Assembly: GCF_030272615.1 (NCBI RefSeq)
Contig: NC_081409.1
Location: forward strand, 246,945,502 to 247,009,501
Length of the DNA stretch: 64,000 nucleotides
Reading direction: 5' to 3'
From: Cryptomeria japonica
Lineage: Eukaryota; Streptophyta; Pinopsida; Cupressales; Cupressaceae
This document shows, piece after piece, positions 26,755 to 39,282 of the stretch (its first letter is position 1; each line of letters opens with the position of its first letter). Made by a program: the position numbers and the translations under genes. The notes under the pieces are model-generated. The model was given only the letters and a program-made list of their open reading frames with translations. It was not told the DNA's origin and ran no database searches.

Positions 26755-28595
26755 GTCAAACAGTGGGATGGGCAATGAGATAGTGATACAGTGGCACAAG
26801 TACACAATCAAAGCATGAGAAAACACAGGACAAAGTCAAAGGCAACCATAGTGAATAAAGGGCACATCCATACAATGTGCTGCCAAGAAGGTACAATGTA
26901 GAGATAAGTAAAATTATTCTGACAAAGTAATGAAAGTCTAAAAAAATGGTTGAGAGTGTGCATACTGCATACAAACTCAATAGACCATGAAACTCTTAGT
27001 TGGCTTGTAAAGACTATTGAAGAACCTTATGATGAACTTAGAAGAGGTTTAAGATGATTTTTAAGTGTTTTTCACTTGCTCAAGGACACCTCAAGGATAG
27101 GAACACATGAGGAAAGCAGTTTCAGGTCATAATGACACATTTTGAAGCAACCCTAGAGGTCTTAAAAGAACTATTCCATCCAACCCCATGAATTTCTCAA
27201 ACTCAAATGAAAGATGGAAAGCACGTCCTATGAACTTGGGAGGTCGGTTGATCGGTTGTGAAGATGGAGCATGGGTATAGATGTCACATGAGCTAATCTA
27301 GGGGCAGTTTGAAGACTTTTTGACTTAGTTCCAACAAAATGCAAGCATGTAAGGGCAGATTTATCACGGGCATTTTTGGCATGTGTAAAGACTCACCAAG
27401 GGTATAATTACAGTCAAAGGACAGATTTGAGCATTTATGATGCAGTTTGAGGCAGTTTGGAAGGCCTTAAATGACCAAAATTAGTTCCATCCGACCCAGA
27501 GCAGCAGTTGACGACTTTTTCCAAGCAAAGAAGACACCCACAACTAGCAAGGAAAGACACATGCCTCATTACTTCATGGACATGTTGCAAAGTAGGATGT
27601 AGGTTACAAAAACACACGCATAACTCATTATTGAGTTAGTTCTTACTTTATTTTTTCTCAGTATTGTAGCTATCTCAAGCTCTTTCAAGGAAAGTAATAG
27701 ACTTGCGACAAGCTCTTTCAAGAAAAGTAATAGACTTGTAACTCAAAATAAGTCAGGTTGTGACTGCAATAGCATATGTAATTTCATTTTGAAATTTCAT
27801 TTTGAAGCAAATATCAATGATTTTCAGACTACATGGTTGTAAGAGATTCTTTCTATTAATGAAATTCAGATTATTATTGTCTTCAAAAGTTCTCTTTCTT
27901 TATGTGAAAACTCATGATAGATATATATTTCTTGTGATTTTGTTAAATCCATAAGTAGATGTCTTTCTTGCAGCACCTCAGGATAGGAAAGTTCATGCAG
28001 GTTGCTTGATGTGTGGAGGGTGAGATCAGCTTCAGTTGTGAAAATCGTAGTTTTCCTTCTTAAGTTTGGCAAAATTTAGAACCTTCATGCAAAATACTGA
28101 TGTGTGAATCTATGTAAAACTCAAGTTGTGTAAAAACTTTGTGAATGGTTAAGAAATTGTATATCAAAACATTAGTGTAGGTGTAGACATTAGTGTAGGT
28201 GTAGGTATGAAATATAAATTTGGTGCATCATCTAGATAGCTGTAGTTTTCATTTTCCGAGCAATTTAGAGTCATCTTTAGTTTTCTTTCACTCTTTTCCA
28301 TCAAGAAATTAGTAGTTTACTTCTTTTTAAGGCAATTAGATAAAAGTATTTTAGGCAATTAGATAAAAGTACCAACCTGCTCTGGAGGTCCACTCCAACT
28401 TTTAGGCAACCTATAGGCTTAGGAGTTTTCCCATGTATTAACAAGTGGTTAAGTTGACAACTTAATTATGGGTACAACTTTGTTGATAACAATTCTCACC
28501 AACTTATTTCAAACAAAATATTGTTTTTTTCCTTGAATCCAAGAACTTGTAGATTTTGGGCCTATAATGTGTTGTGATCTTTTCACACATTGTCC
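26755..28595 (+). repeat. Possible long LTR
   Basis: TGTCAAACAGTGGG follows a purine tract (CAGGGGGCAT). About 1.8 kb later CCCATCACAAATGGAGACCCC resembles the junction between an LTR and a gypsy-type primer-binding site (often a TGGCGACTCC-like sequence in plant gypsy elements). Two direct copies of CAAGCTCTTTCAAG.AAAGTAATAGACTTG occur near 27680 and 27710. No second LTR or target duplication is visible. A polypurine tract before and a primer site after would fit an LTR shared by two element bodies or a recombinant. Confidence 0.3.
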
Positions 28596-28869
28596 CATCA
28601 CAAATGGAGACCCCCACTTTTTCACTTGTTAGGGTAGATGTTTTGTTTAGGTTGTCTTAGTTTAGCAATAGTTCTAGTCTTTGCTTATGAGGGGGTATCG
28701 ATCAAAATGCGAAGGGTTGTTAAAATTGTCAAAATGAACATATGTGTCAAGTTGCCTTAGCAAATTAAGTTATCTTGTTGAGCGTTGAATTTCAATTTTG
28801 CCTTAAAATTTGAGCAAGAAATGATAAAAATGTTGCAAATTAATGTAAATTTTGTGTGGAAATGCCAAA

Positions 28870-30910
28870 AGTCCCTATAGGAGTCATTTTTCCACTCCTA
28901 GGAGGTGAAATAAGTAAAAAATGCACAAAGTCCTGATGGACTTCTATTTTCCACCCTTGAAAATTTGGGAAAATTCATATAGTCCCGATGGAAATAGAAT
29001 TTCCACTGCATAAATTGATGAAATTGGGTAAAAGTGGACTTCAAAAGCATGAAAACCAACAAAGTCCTGATGGAAAACATTTTACCACTGAGCAGTTAAG
29101 TCATAATGATCAAAATCCCAACGAAAGACATTTTTTGACTTAGCAATCAAGATGAAAATGCATAAAGTCTTGATGGAGGACGTTTTTCCACTCCATTTCG
29201 AGCAAGAAAGTACCAATTTAATGATAAGGATCATAAAAGTCCCGATAGAGGTTGAATTTCCACTCCAAGACTAAGTTTACAAGTGATATTGTGGAAAGTC
29301 TCAATGGCTAGAGAATTTCCCCTCAGGACAAAACAAAGGACATGATGAGTCCCAATGGAGGTCATTTCTCCATTGGGTTTACAAGGTTAAAATGTACAAG
29401 GAAATTATGTGTCCTGATGACCCACGATTTTCCACTTGAAGGAAAAATGACCAAGGTAAAGTGGATTAAGCAAAATCATGAGTCCCGATGAGGATTGATT
29501 TTCCACTTGGAGTGTCCTGATGAAGTTCGAATTTCCACTTAGGGAAGAAAGTTTACAAGTAAAAACACATTAGTCCCGATAGCCCACATTTTTCCACCAG
29601 GCTACTATTTATGATATTTATCCCACATTTATTATGAAGTGGAACAAAATGAGGTAAGAATGAATAAACATGCAAGCAAGCGAGAAAATATAATGTAAGT
29701 GTTTCAAGGATAAATTTGTCCTTATGCATATCTATTTTCCACCTTGTTGAAGGTAATATTTTTTATCCCACATGAACGCTATGTGGTGAAAGTGAAAGGT
29801 GAAATGCTGAATAAAAACACAAACCAACAACCAATGTAATAGCATTAAGTTGTTGATTCAAGGTCATGAGAGCTGGAAGAGAAGGAGCTCAAACTTGTCT
29901 AAGCCAACAAGAAGGAAGGAAGAAGTGTGAATTTGCTTAAGGCATTAAAGACACCATAGTTGAAGAGTTTTGCAACCCAACTGAAGGCTGCATTGCTAGC
30001 TAAGAACACAATTACTAGACATGATCTCAGACTGAAAACACATCATTTTGAGCCAAGTGAATGCAAGTTACATCAACTAAATGAATTGCACTATGAAGTG
30101 GATGATTTCTAGCTGATAGAACATGATTTTTAGAGATGTTTCAAACCTTTATACTTAGAAATCAAACCCGAAACAACGATCTGGGTTGCAATATCATTCA
30201 TTTTTTGAGTTTGGAAGGGCAATTTTAGTCTTATACATTGAAATCAGACCTATTCTAAGTCTAAAAATTAGGTTTATTTAAGGCAAATTTTCCAGATTTT
30301 GATCCAGACACTTGTATTTTCTAGAATTTATGTTTCATAACTTTGAATTTCTAGTTTTAGAAAGCTCATAAGTTTGAGAATAATTTGTTCAAATTACCTA
30401 TCACAAATTGGGACAAAAGTTGGGAACAAAAAGTCCCTATGAGGTTTGATTTTCCACTTAGGGATAACAATCAACTTACCCATCGAGAATGAAGACAAAG
30501 TAAGGAACATTGAAGTGTCTTGATGGGGATCAAATTGCCACTCCATCAAATGGTGATCAAATCAACACAATTTTTTTAAGGACAATGAGTCCTGACGAGG
30601 GTCGAATTTCTACTTGAGGATTGAATTTGCAAAGAGAGCAAAAGGGAATGTGCAAAATTCTTTGTCTGTATACCCATTGATTCTCCACCAAGGGACAAAT
30701 CAATTCAAATGAAGATCAATGACAAAGTAGTCCCTATAGGCCTCAAATTTCCACCAAGTGAAGAAATGGACAAAGATAATTAAGATCAATTCAAATGAAG
30801 ATCAATGACAAAGTAGTCCCTATAGGTCTCAAATTTCCACTGAGTGAAGAAATGGACAAAGATAATGCAGATGTTTTAGGAACTAATCTATCCTTATGAT
30901 GATCGATTTC
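28870..30910 (+). repeat. Array of ~20 dispersed copies of a ~28-nt motif
   Basis: A two-part motif, AGTCCYGATGG, then 5-10 variable bases, then TTTCCACT, recurs on the plus strand. Copies start near 28870, 28930, 28981, 29063, 29115, 29165, 29239, 29297, 29347, 29410, 29481, 29513, 29571, 29716, 30431, 30511, 30588, 30663, 30729, 30813 and 30886. Spacing is about 33-85 bp with mostly unrelated sequence between copies. A gap without copies lies at about 29750-30420. The two copies at 30729 and 30813 share their flanks and look like a recent local duplication. No open frame follows the motif. Confidence 0.85.
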
Positions 30911-33685
30911 CCACCAAGGTTGAAATAAGGTTTATCCCATGGTTTTTTAATTCAATATTTGTTGTTTTGCAGGTTTGCTACAACAAAGAAAAGTACGATG
31001 ATCAAGGGTTGAGGTGAAAGAGGATGCAACTTATAGGGATACCAAGGGCTCAACACTTCAAAGCAACAAATGATGAAGGATCAACTCCAAGAGGACAAGC
31101 AAGTGAAATGCAAGAATGAAGAAACTTAAACAATGCTAGGAGGATGAATCAAAGTTCAAATCCAAGAAAAGATAAAGGTATGGTTTGGAGAAAATAATCT
31201 ACAAGCATATTTCAAGGACAACATCACAAATGCGAACAAGAAAGATCAACATTTCAAGGATGGTAAGAGGATTTTAGGAACAAGGATTTCCAAAAGGAAA
31301 GATGAGGAGTAGCTCAAACATGAAGAAAACTTCACCATGATGATGAACAAGTGAGGGAAAGACAAATCCAAGATATGAGTGTTTGGGATTCCACATTATG
31401 AAGTATGTACTAAATCAAGGGATCTCAAAGTCAAAGAACAAATAGTTCAAGGGGAACTCCTAACATAAGGATGAAATGAAAAGTATCACAAGGAATTCCA
31501 AAAATCATGAGGAATGTTCAAGGCAAATTGATTAAGCCGATAATTCAAACTGAGGTGGCATCCCAATCATCATTTGTTCAATCAAAGGGTACCAAGTCAA
31601 CATTCATTCAAGGCTGGAACAAGTGACATGCGATGACACATCAAATATTATTTATGTTACCTATCCTCATCTCTCATTGGCCAATGTAATGAGGGTTGTA
31701 ACAAACTCTAATTAGGGTTTCTATGTTTTGATCTTGGCCATTGATTGTGAATGAATCTAGTCCATTCATTGTAATGAGACCTCTATATAGGACTCAACGC
31801 TCTCATTTGTAAAGGCTAATGCTAGAAGAGTAGAAGAATAACTGCTAATGCAATTAGGAATTAGAAGTTAGAGTAGAAGTATATTAGGAGTGAAGGTAAA
31901 GATTGTTGCCAAGATCTTGTTGCAAGAGAAATTGTTTTTCATTGAAGTTATGGTGAATTTTGTATGTTGATTCAACATATAACATGGTCTCCACTTTTAT
32001 TTTGTTTTAATGTTGGTTAATTGAATGAAATATCATGTGTATGATTAATGGTGAAATTCACATATCCATATTACTAGTAGTTTGTCGATTGTAAACTTGC
32101 CTTGCATAGTCAACTAGAATCCTTATTCAAGCTTAACTTCAATTGCTATCCACACATTGATATGCATTGCCTTGATGGTGTCTATATTGTTGGTGGTAAT
32201 TGATCATCATATATTTACCTTAGAAGATTGCACTAGCTTTGTGGAGTTGTTCATTGATGTCAAATCAAAGTCTAGTATAGTCTCACCAAGTCATTCACTA
32301 CTTCTTACATTCTTAGGATTAGACTAGCTTCCTAAATCCTTCCTCCTTTTATCCTTTTTTTTCATTTCAATTTATTTTAGGAGAGGAAGCATCACAAGTT
32401 TGCAATATCAGATGATCAAGTTCCAACAACATTCAAACCCTCATGCATTCATATGCAACACAATTCCCCTTGTGATTCCAACATTATCACATCAAACCAT
32501 TGAGCTTATTGACATGTCAAGACTTGACATTTAAGAACCTTGGAGTCTTCCATTTGATCATGTAGTTTAGCATTTGGGAAGATTTTGTTCAAGATAGGAT
32601 AAGATATCTTGGTATTTTATTCTGTGTTTGAGGTTCATAAAAAACACATCAATATAATGTAAATTAGATTCAACAAAAACAGACACATTGAATAAACATA
32701 ACAAGTATTGGTCTAAGAAGGATCATATATCAACCATATTCTAAAGTTATATGTTGATTGAAATTTAATTGAATTTACACTAGTGAATTACACATTATCC
32801 TATCAAGACTTGATGCACTATACAACTTATTAATAATATTTGGTATTAATATTCCATTTCAACATATTTCCAAATAGAAAATAGGCATCATTCATTTATT
32901 TATTCTAATAAGGTTAGAAATAAGTTAACTCTCTAGAAAGAAAATAATATCAACCTACCAAATATACCATCTTGGATCTGTGTGGCACTCAACAATTTAG
33001 CAATTCATATGAAAACCTCTTAGAATATCTATGCATTGGCTCTCTAACCAATAAGAATCACACACATGTGTCACCATGCCCTTGAGTTCCTTTTAAAATA
33101 TTACACTAATAATGAAGATCATATATCAAATAAATATAAGGATATTGATTTATTTTCCATGTTGCTATTTAAAATAGGAATGCAACATGCCACCTATTTT
33201 AACAATGTTTAAAATATTAAATACGTACATTTACCTTTGTGATGAGTAGGTTAAATGGACCCACCCCTAATAACATGTGACCATACAAATATTATCCGAA
33301 ATTGGCCACTTAATAGTGATTATGGCCTTCAACATATGCACATTCTACAAACCTATGACAATATCTTTGATGGAAAAAAATATCAAACATTGAATGAAGA
33401 TACTCTCTTACTACATGTCCTCAATAATATGGGTCCAAAATAGTATAACATACCTACAATTCCATGCAAGGGTTCACAAAGATTTGTGACTTATGGGATG
33501 GTAACTCTAATCAAATACTTTATTTAAAATCACTTATATTTTTATTAACAAGATTTCAACATTTCCCACAATATCACAATGTCTTTTGCCTTCACATTCT
33601 CATGATATAAGTTGCCATATAATAAGTTTAACAAATAATATAAGGTTTTTAAACAACTTTATCACTTTTCAACTTTTCCTACTCC
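30911..33685. other. Unassigned DNA with LTR-like promoter and poly(A) features
   Basis: No gene is recognised. Around 31690-31830 the plus strand has CCATTGATTGTGAATGAATC, a CTCTATATAGGACTC element like a TATA box, and then a run resembling the R-U5 part of an LTR up to about 32000. Termini are not identifiable. 32600-33680 is AT-rich and featureless to me. An open frame at 33255-33443 has no motif. Confidence 0.3.
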
Positions 33686-33852
33686 TTGAAGTTTGAATTA
33701 CCTTTGTGCATGGTGTCTCATGAGAAGGGGACTCTTGTTCCCCCACCCTGTTTGCTCCCTAGTGCTTTTGCTGCACCTCCTTTGGATTCTTCTTCACATG
33801 TTATGCCTAATTTTGAGGAGAATGTGGTACCCTTGGTTCCCTTTGTCAACCC
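33686..33852 (+). pseudogene. LINE ORF1, N-terminal fragment
   Basis: An open frame reads MKFELPLCMVSHEKGTLVPP and continues proline-rich to VPLVPFVNP, where copia-2 inserted. Reading resumes after copia-2 at 56816 with SLVDSYPP in a compatible frame. I assign it to LINE ORF1 from this continuity alone; the sequence has no diagnostic domain. The true start codon is uncertain. Confidence 0.6.
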
Positions 33853-36852
33853 TATTGGATATTGTTGAGAAGTTTGTTGGAATGATGTGTTGTCATTGAT
33901 GTCAACATATTCCTCTGTGTATTCCAGTGTTGCATACAAATTTGATGAATTGGTTTGGTTGGTGTGTTGTAGATGAGTTGTTGCGGATTAAAGGGTTTTG
34001 AGATAAGTATCTCTAGTTGATTCAACTCAGGTTTTAGAGGTCTGCATAATGATTTGATTGAGTTATGAGATCCAGTATTGAGGTTGGTTTTTCAGTTGTT
34101 TGTGTTGATTAGTGTTCAGGATTTTGCTCTGTATCACTCCAGAATTGCAATATGTTGGTTTGAGGATTTGACAAAGTGTTTGGGACATTCATATGTGTCC
34201 CCAGTTAAGATGGTTCCTGATTTTGAGGTCTGCAAGTGAATCTTTCAGTTTGACAGTCAATATAGTTAGTGTTCTTGAGGTTCGGTATAATGATGATGAA
34301 TATTTTAGTAAATGGTGATGTTGCGGTTTGGTGTAGGAGCACCTAGCACAAGATGGACACCATTAGGCCAAATTGATGACAATTAATTTTTTGAGTTTTT
34401 TTGGTGAATAAGGTCCTACAAGACCATATTTGATGTAATAAAGGTCATTGAGACCATTAAGTGCTAAGTTGAGTCTTGTTGGGGTCCTATTGTCAAAAAT
34501 TGTCAAAATTGTCACTATGTTGCAAATATGTCTCAATAGGTCAAATATGATGTTTAATGATGTGTAAGGGTATTTTAGATCTATTTGATTTTGAGTCATG
34601 GAGTTTCCAGGTTGAGTCTAGGATCAAATTTTGATAAAGTTGCTAAATGTTGTCAAAGTTGTTTGCCTAGCCAATTAGAACAATAACTAGACTTAAAGTC
34701 TTAACTCAAGGATTGGTTATCCATTCTGAGTAGCTATCATTTCCATGACTAAGGTTCATTTACTTGTCAACTCAGGGATGTATTACTTGAAATGGGTCTG
34801 CATTGTATATGCACTAAGTTTCGGTAAGAGTCATTCTGCACTACTGCAACAACTAAGTCTATCTAGAATAAACAAGCAAAAATATGACATCTGAATGGCT
34901 ACAGGAAATCTTAACATTAACGGAAGATTCTAACTAAATAATTTTTAACTACGTTGAAAGCTAACAAACATGAATTACTTTGCTTGTTTTGGCTATAGGA
35001 ACAGTCACAAGATCTGGTTCCAGTGGCTGCAGGAATAGTTAGTTGCTAGAAAATCTACTACAACAAAAGAAAACTTAATCTAAGAATCACATAGTAATAA
35101 TCACCAAGTGGGCCCCTCTTGGATGAGTGCATCCAGACTTCAAAAATGATTCTATATGCTCAGAATAACATAGCCTTTATTCATTATTTCCAAAAGTCGA
35201 TACAATGCATAAAATAAGAGAAATGCTTCTAATTCTGGAAAACATTATCTAACCTCTATGAAGAGGTGCATGTCTTTATTTATAAGAAAGTTATAACAAA
35301 ATTTCAACTACTTAGATCATACCCACGAAACTAGGCAGAAACATTTATTACAACAAGGAGAAGAAGTCAATCCATAGAGAACGTGGGACTTTACTAAACC
35401 GCAACCAAGAATATAGCATGGCAGTTTTTACTAGATTGATGTTTGCTGGAGACAACCATAAATGAGTCTAGTATCGCTTCGCTATTCCTATTCCACTTCA
35501 CTCGAACACCATCTTCTCCCCTGTTTTAAATGCTCAACTACCTTGAAATGTCTCCAACTATTTTCATAGCGCGATTCTTCATCTGGCTTAACACAACCAC
35601 TTCTGCAACAAGTTATTTACTCCTGCATTAAAGGTTATAACATACAAGCATATATATATATATATATATATATCCATTTCCATTAATCACAACATTTATA
35701 CATCCACGCATGATATTACCATAATAATCCGCATAGCTATAGGAATATTAAGTCAAAACAATACATGGTTCAATGGGTTTGGCTATCATTCAAAATGTAC
35801 ATAATCAAAACTCTAATACATCACATGACTTTAACGTTGTCCCAATATGCAACTTAAAACATAGGAAAAACTTATCAGTCATAGAAATAAAAGAGCTATT
35901 ATTTTAGCTCATCAAAAGTTGTCTAACAAATTTTTGCATTAGGTGTTGTTTGTCAAAACAAGTTCAAATATGGTTGTAACCAATTGGAGGAAGCTTGGAG
36001 GACATTTGAATAGGGCTATCCTCGACCAAGAATAGGTTGTTGGTTGTATGGAGGCATGTTTGAACAAGATCAATAAAGATTTCATTGAGTTTCCTGCAAT
36101 TTTCTGAGTGTTTTAGATGTGACAGTCTGATATCAATTGTTTTTCTTATTGGAAACTTATTTATTTGCATTTGAAATAAATTAAGAATGATATTTGTTTT
36201 TGGTTTCATTTCTTTTCATTAAGTTTTGGAAGAGAGATACCAATTTTTGTGAAAACTGTTAAAACCCTAGGTAGGGTGAACAATGACATTGTAAAATGTA
36301 ATAAACCTCCATTCCACGTTGATCAAAGGCTAATACTTGGTGGACTGCAGGGTCTCAAGTTAAGGTTGGCACATGCAAGTTTGATGAAAGATGACTGAAA
36401 TTTTGTGTCTCAGTCTGAGAACACAATGTGTGCAAGAAGTTTGAGTGTTGTAATTGCATCAAATTCCCTTGAACGATCTTGTGAAGGGATTGAGGGGTGT
36501 GTAAGGATTCCCCCACATGTTCCAAGTGGTTGATAGCCAAAAAACCAAACCAAACAAATCAACAAGGTTAAAGACTGTCCTAAAACCTCATGGATGACTA
36601 TCACAGTTTGATAGTGGGAAGAACCATTGAATGTGTAAGGTTGAAAAATTGAATTTTTGTTGGGTTTGGTGTCAAGGGAAGGAGTGGGAGTGTTCACCAT
36701 CATTGTGTTAGACATTTGAAGTTTTGATAAGGGAGAATGGTCCATTCAATTATGACTATCCCTGTCCTTAACATGATTGTCCTAATAGACGTTGTGACTA
36801 TCTAATCTAGTATTGTAGCAACAGTGTCCATTGTGTTTTCTTGGGTGGTTTT

Positions 36853-37205
36853 AGTTAGAGTAATTGGGTCTTTACTTGGTTAATTAAACAATATTTGTTT
36901 AATTATTTAAGTTCCCTTTATCTCTTTTACACTTAAGCTAACTTTAGGTGCATAATAATTAATTCTTTTATTAATTATTATGTGCAAACCTAGGTTTTCC
37001 TTTTTAGGGTTTCTTGACCTATTAGAGGTTGATTATTTTCATTGTATTATAAGGATTATCACATTACACATTTTTGTGAATATGGAGCTCTCATCTTTTT
37101 GAGCATATTTTCTGTTATTTGCTTCCTTGCTTCTCCTTGTAATAGGTTATTCAGCTTGCAAAGATCATTTGGGCTCTTGTGGTGTTGTATTTCTCAACTC
37201 TCACA
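36853..37205 (+). repeat. 5' LTR of the non-autonomous element
   Basis: It starts AGTTAGAGTAATTGGG (first base mutated from T) and ends CTCTCACA. It matches 39283-39338 plus 40755-41068 closely, including CACATTTTTGTGAATATGGA. Confidence 0.92.
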
Positions 37206-39282
37206 TGGTATCAAAGCTTCAGATCTGCAACTATCTATTCTTGTTTTGAGATTTTGTGCTTGGAAGTAGATCTGGGGTTTTTTTAAGGAAGTTTTTTTAT
37301 GCACCTAGGGATAGGCCTTTTTTCTGAGCACTTTGGGCCTAAACAGACCTCACCATCGTTCTCAGAAGGCCCAAAAACCCTTATGGTCATATAAAACTTG
37401 ACCATTTTTGGCTCCTGAGCCTTTGGGAGTATTTTTTTCTCCAGTACTAGGCCGTACGACCCTAGCACGCAGTTTGAGAAAAAAATTCAAAAAAAATGCC
37501 TTTTTACGGCATGCAGCCTGAATGATTTTTTGATAAAAAAAAATAAAAAAAATAAAAAAAATCATTTAACATCGGCAAAGTCTTTTTTTTTTTTAAAAGC
37601 AAAAATCATTTTTTGGGGGGTTTCCCCGCGGTACGTAGGGTACTGTGGGGCCCCCTGGCTCCACAGGCCCTGAAGCTGTCAAAGCGGGCCCCCCGCTGGC
37701 CCCCACCGGCCCCTACCCTTGCCGCCACCAGCCCTTGTGCTTGCCACCGCCGGCGTGTTTGCAACCCCTGCCGGCGCCCTGCCTCCCCGCTGGCCCCCAC
37801 CGACCGTCTCCCCACCGGCACCTTGCTCCCCCGTCGATGCCCTACCTCCTCGTCGACCCCTTCTCCCCACCGGCCCCCAGCCCTGCGCCATCGGAAATAG
37901 CCCCGCTGATCGTCGCTATCTTTGCTCCACCGCCCAACCACTATTGCACCACCCGGCCGCCACCACAACGCCACCCACGGGCCACTTCCACCTGGGCCTG
38001 CCTCCAAACCTCCTCCCTCTTGCCTTTTTTTTGGGGGTGGGTTGTTTTTTTTGCCATAACTTGGGCAAACGGTGTCATTTTTTCGAAAATAAATAGGCAT
38101 CGGAAAGATGGTTTTGAGCCGGACCTCGTGGTGTTGGAATTTTTTTCCAATTTTTTTGTTTGACTATATTTTTTTATAGTCAAAGTGGGGTCTCATTTTT
38201 GCACTCCGGGAGCCATAAAATGAGCATCCAAACTCCGTTTTTCGAATTTTTTTTTTTTTGGAAAGTGTGTGCTGTGTACTTTCCAGCCATATGGGTTTTC
38301 TTTCCAGCTTTTGCTCTAGGAATATTTTATTCAGTTTTTTATTTTCAGCACTCTGGTGGATATCTTGGTTGTTTCAGATCCTGGGATCTCTTCTCTAAGT
38401 AGGATGTCTCGGTTTTGGTTCTTCTTTCTATTTCCAATCTTATTATCATTGTAGCATTTCATTTATGCAAATGCATTGAGATAAAGTGTCATCATGCATT
38501 GTTTACTTGGGACCTTGCACATCTTGTGCCTTATTGTACATGCACTACTTATAAAGTGCCATGAGGGGGCTGATGTTTGCCTTTTGTTTTCCATCTACCT
38601 TTGTCTAGTGAGTGTTACTTCCATGACATTTGCCTCATGCTATGTGTCAAGTGAGTGTTCCTTCCACAACACTATGTAGTTTCTCTGAGCCTTCAATGTT
38701 CCTGGTTCTTCGTCGTGCAGTTCTTGTTGGCCATTCTTTTCAGTGTATCCATCCCTCTCCCTCTTCAACATTATGGGGAGGTTTTTCTTGTTGGTTCTAA
38801 TGCTTTTGTGGTTCGATTGATCAGCTCTTCAGGCTTTGGTTTCTCATGCCATCTGTATCTTCGAGTTCAGTTGTTTGCCTTTGTTTGCCTTCTGATTCGA
38901 GTAGTGTCATTTGAGGGCACTCATGCAGATTACAATCTTCTCTACCTGGTCATGTTCTATTTTAGTGGAGGTTCTTCAAATCAGCAGTTATTCTTCGACA
39001 GTGTTTGCAGGTTCTTCATGCTTCAGTGATTCTTCTATTCTTCTCTTATTCCTATCTTTTTGGAACATTCTTGTTTGGAGGCTTTTTCAGTCCTTCTTCT
39101 TGCTTTTCCATCTCTGTTTGGAGTAGAGTTTTTTTCCCACGTGGTTTTCTCTATTTCTTCGGTTCATAGAGATTTGGTTGTGTTTGGGTACCTGATCGGG
39201 CCTTGTTGCCGGGACCTATCTTTCCTACTTTCAGTAGTTGTTCTAGGTTTTAGCTTCTCCCTCATTCTAGCTTAAGGGGGGG
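37206..39282 (+). other. Interior of the non-autonomous element, with a GC-rich island at 37613-38010
   Basis: After the primer site comes AT-rich leader sequence. A ~400-bp island of very high GC content follows, made of CCCCACCGGCC, CCGCTGGCCCCCACC and CGCCACC variants, then T-rich sequence up to the polypurine tract. Open frames cross the island on both strands; for example 37645-38163 encodes a proline-rich 172-residue chain. They contain no known domain and are explained by base composition. CTTTGGGCCTAAACAGACCT and GGCCCAAAAACCC upstream suggest pairing potential. The origin of the island is unknown. Confidence 0.8.

Noticed and set aside
28870-30910. CRISPR-like array
   Set aside because: The repeats are diverged, spacing varies from about 33 to 85 bp, and the DNA is plant nuclear and free of cas-like genes.
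33255-33443. 62-codon open frame as a gene
   Set aside because: No motif, no neighbouring support, and short enough to arise by chance in AT-rich DNA.
38494-39275. Several overlapping Phe/Val/Ser-rich open frames
   Set aside because: They lie in T-rich interior sequence of the non-autonomous element, overlap each other in different frames and show no domain.
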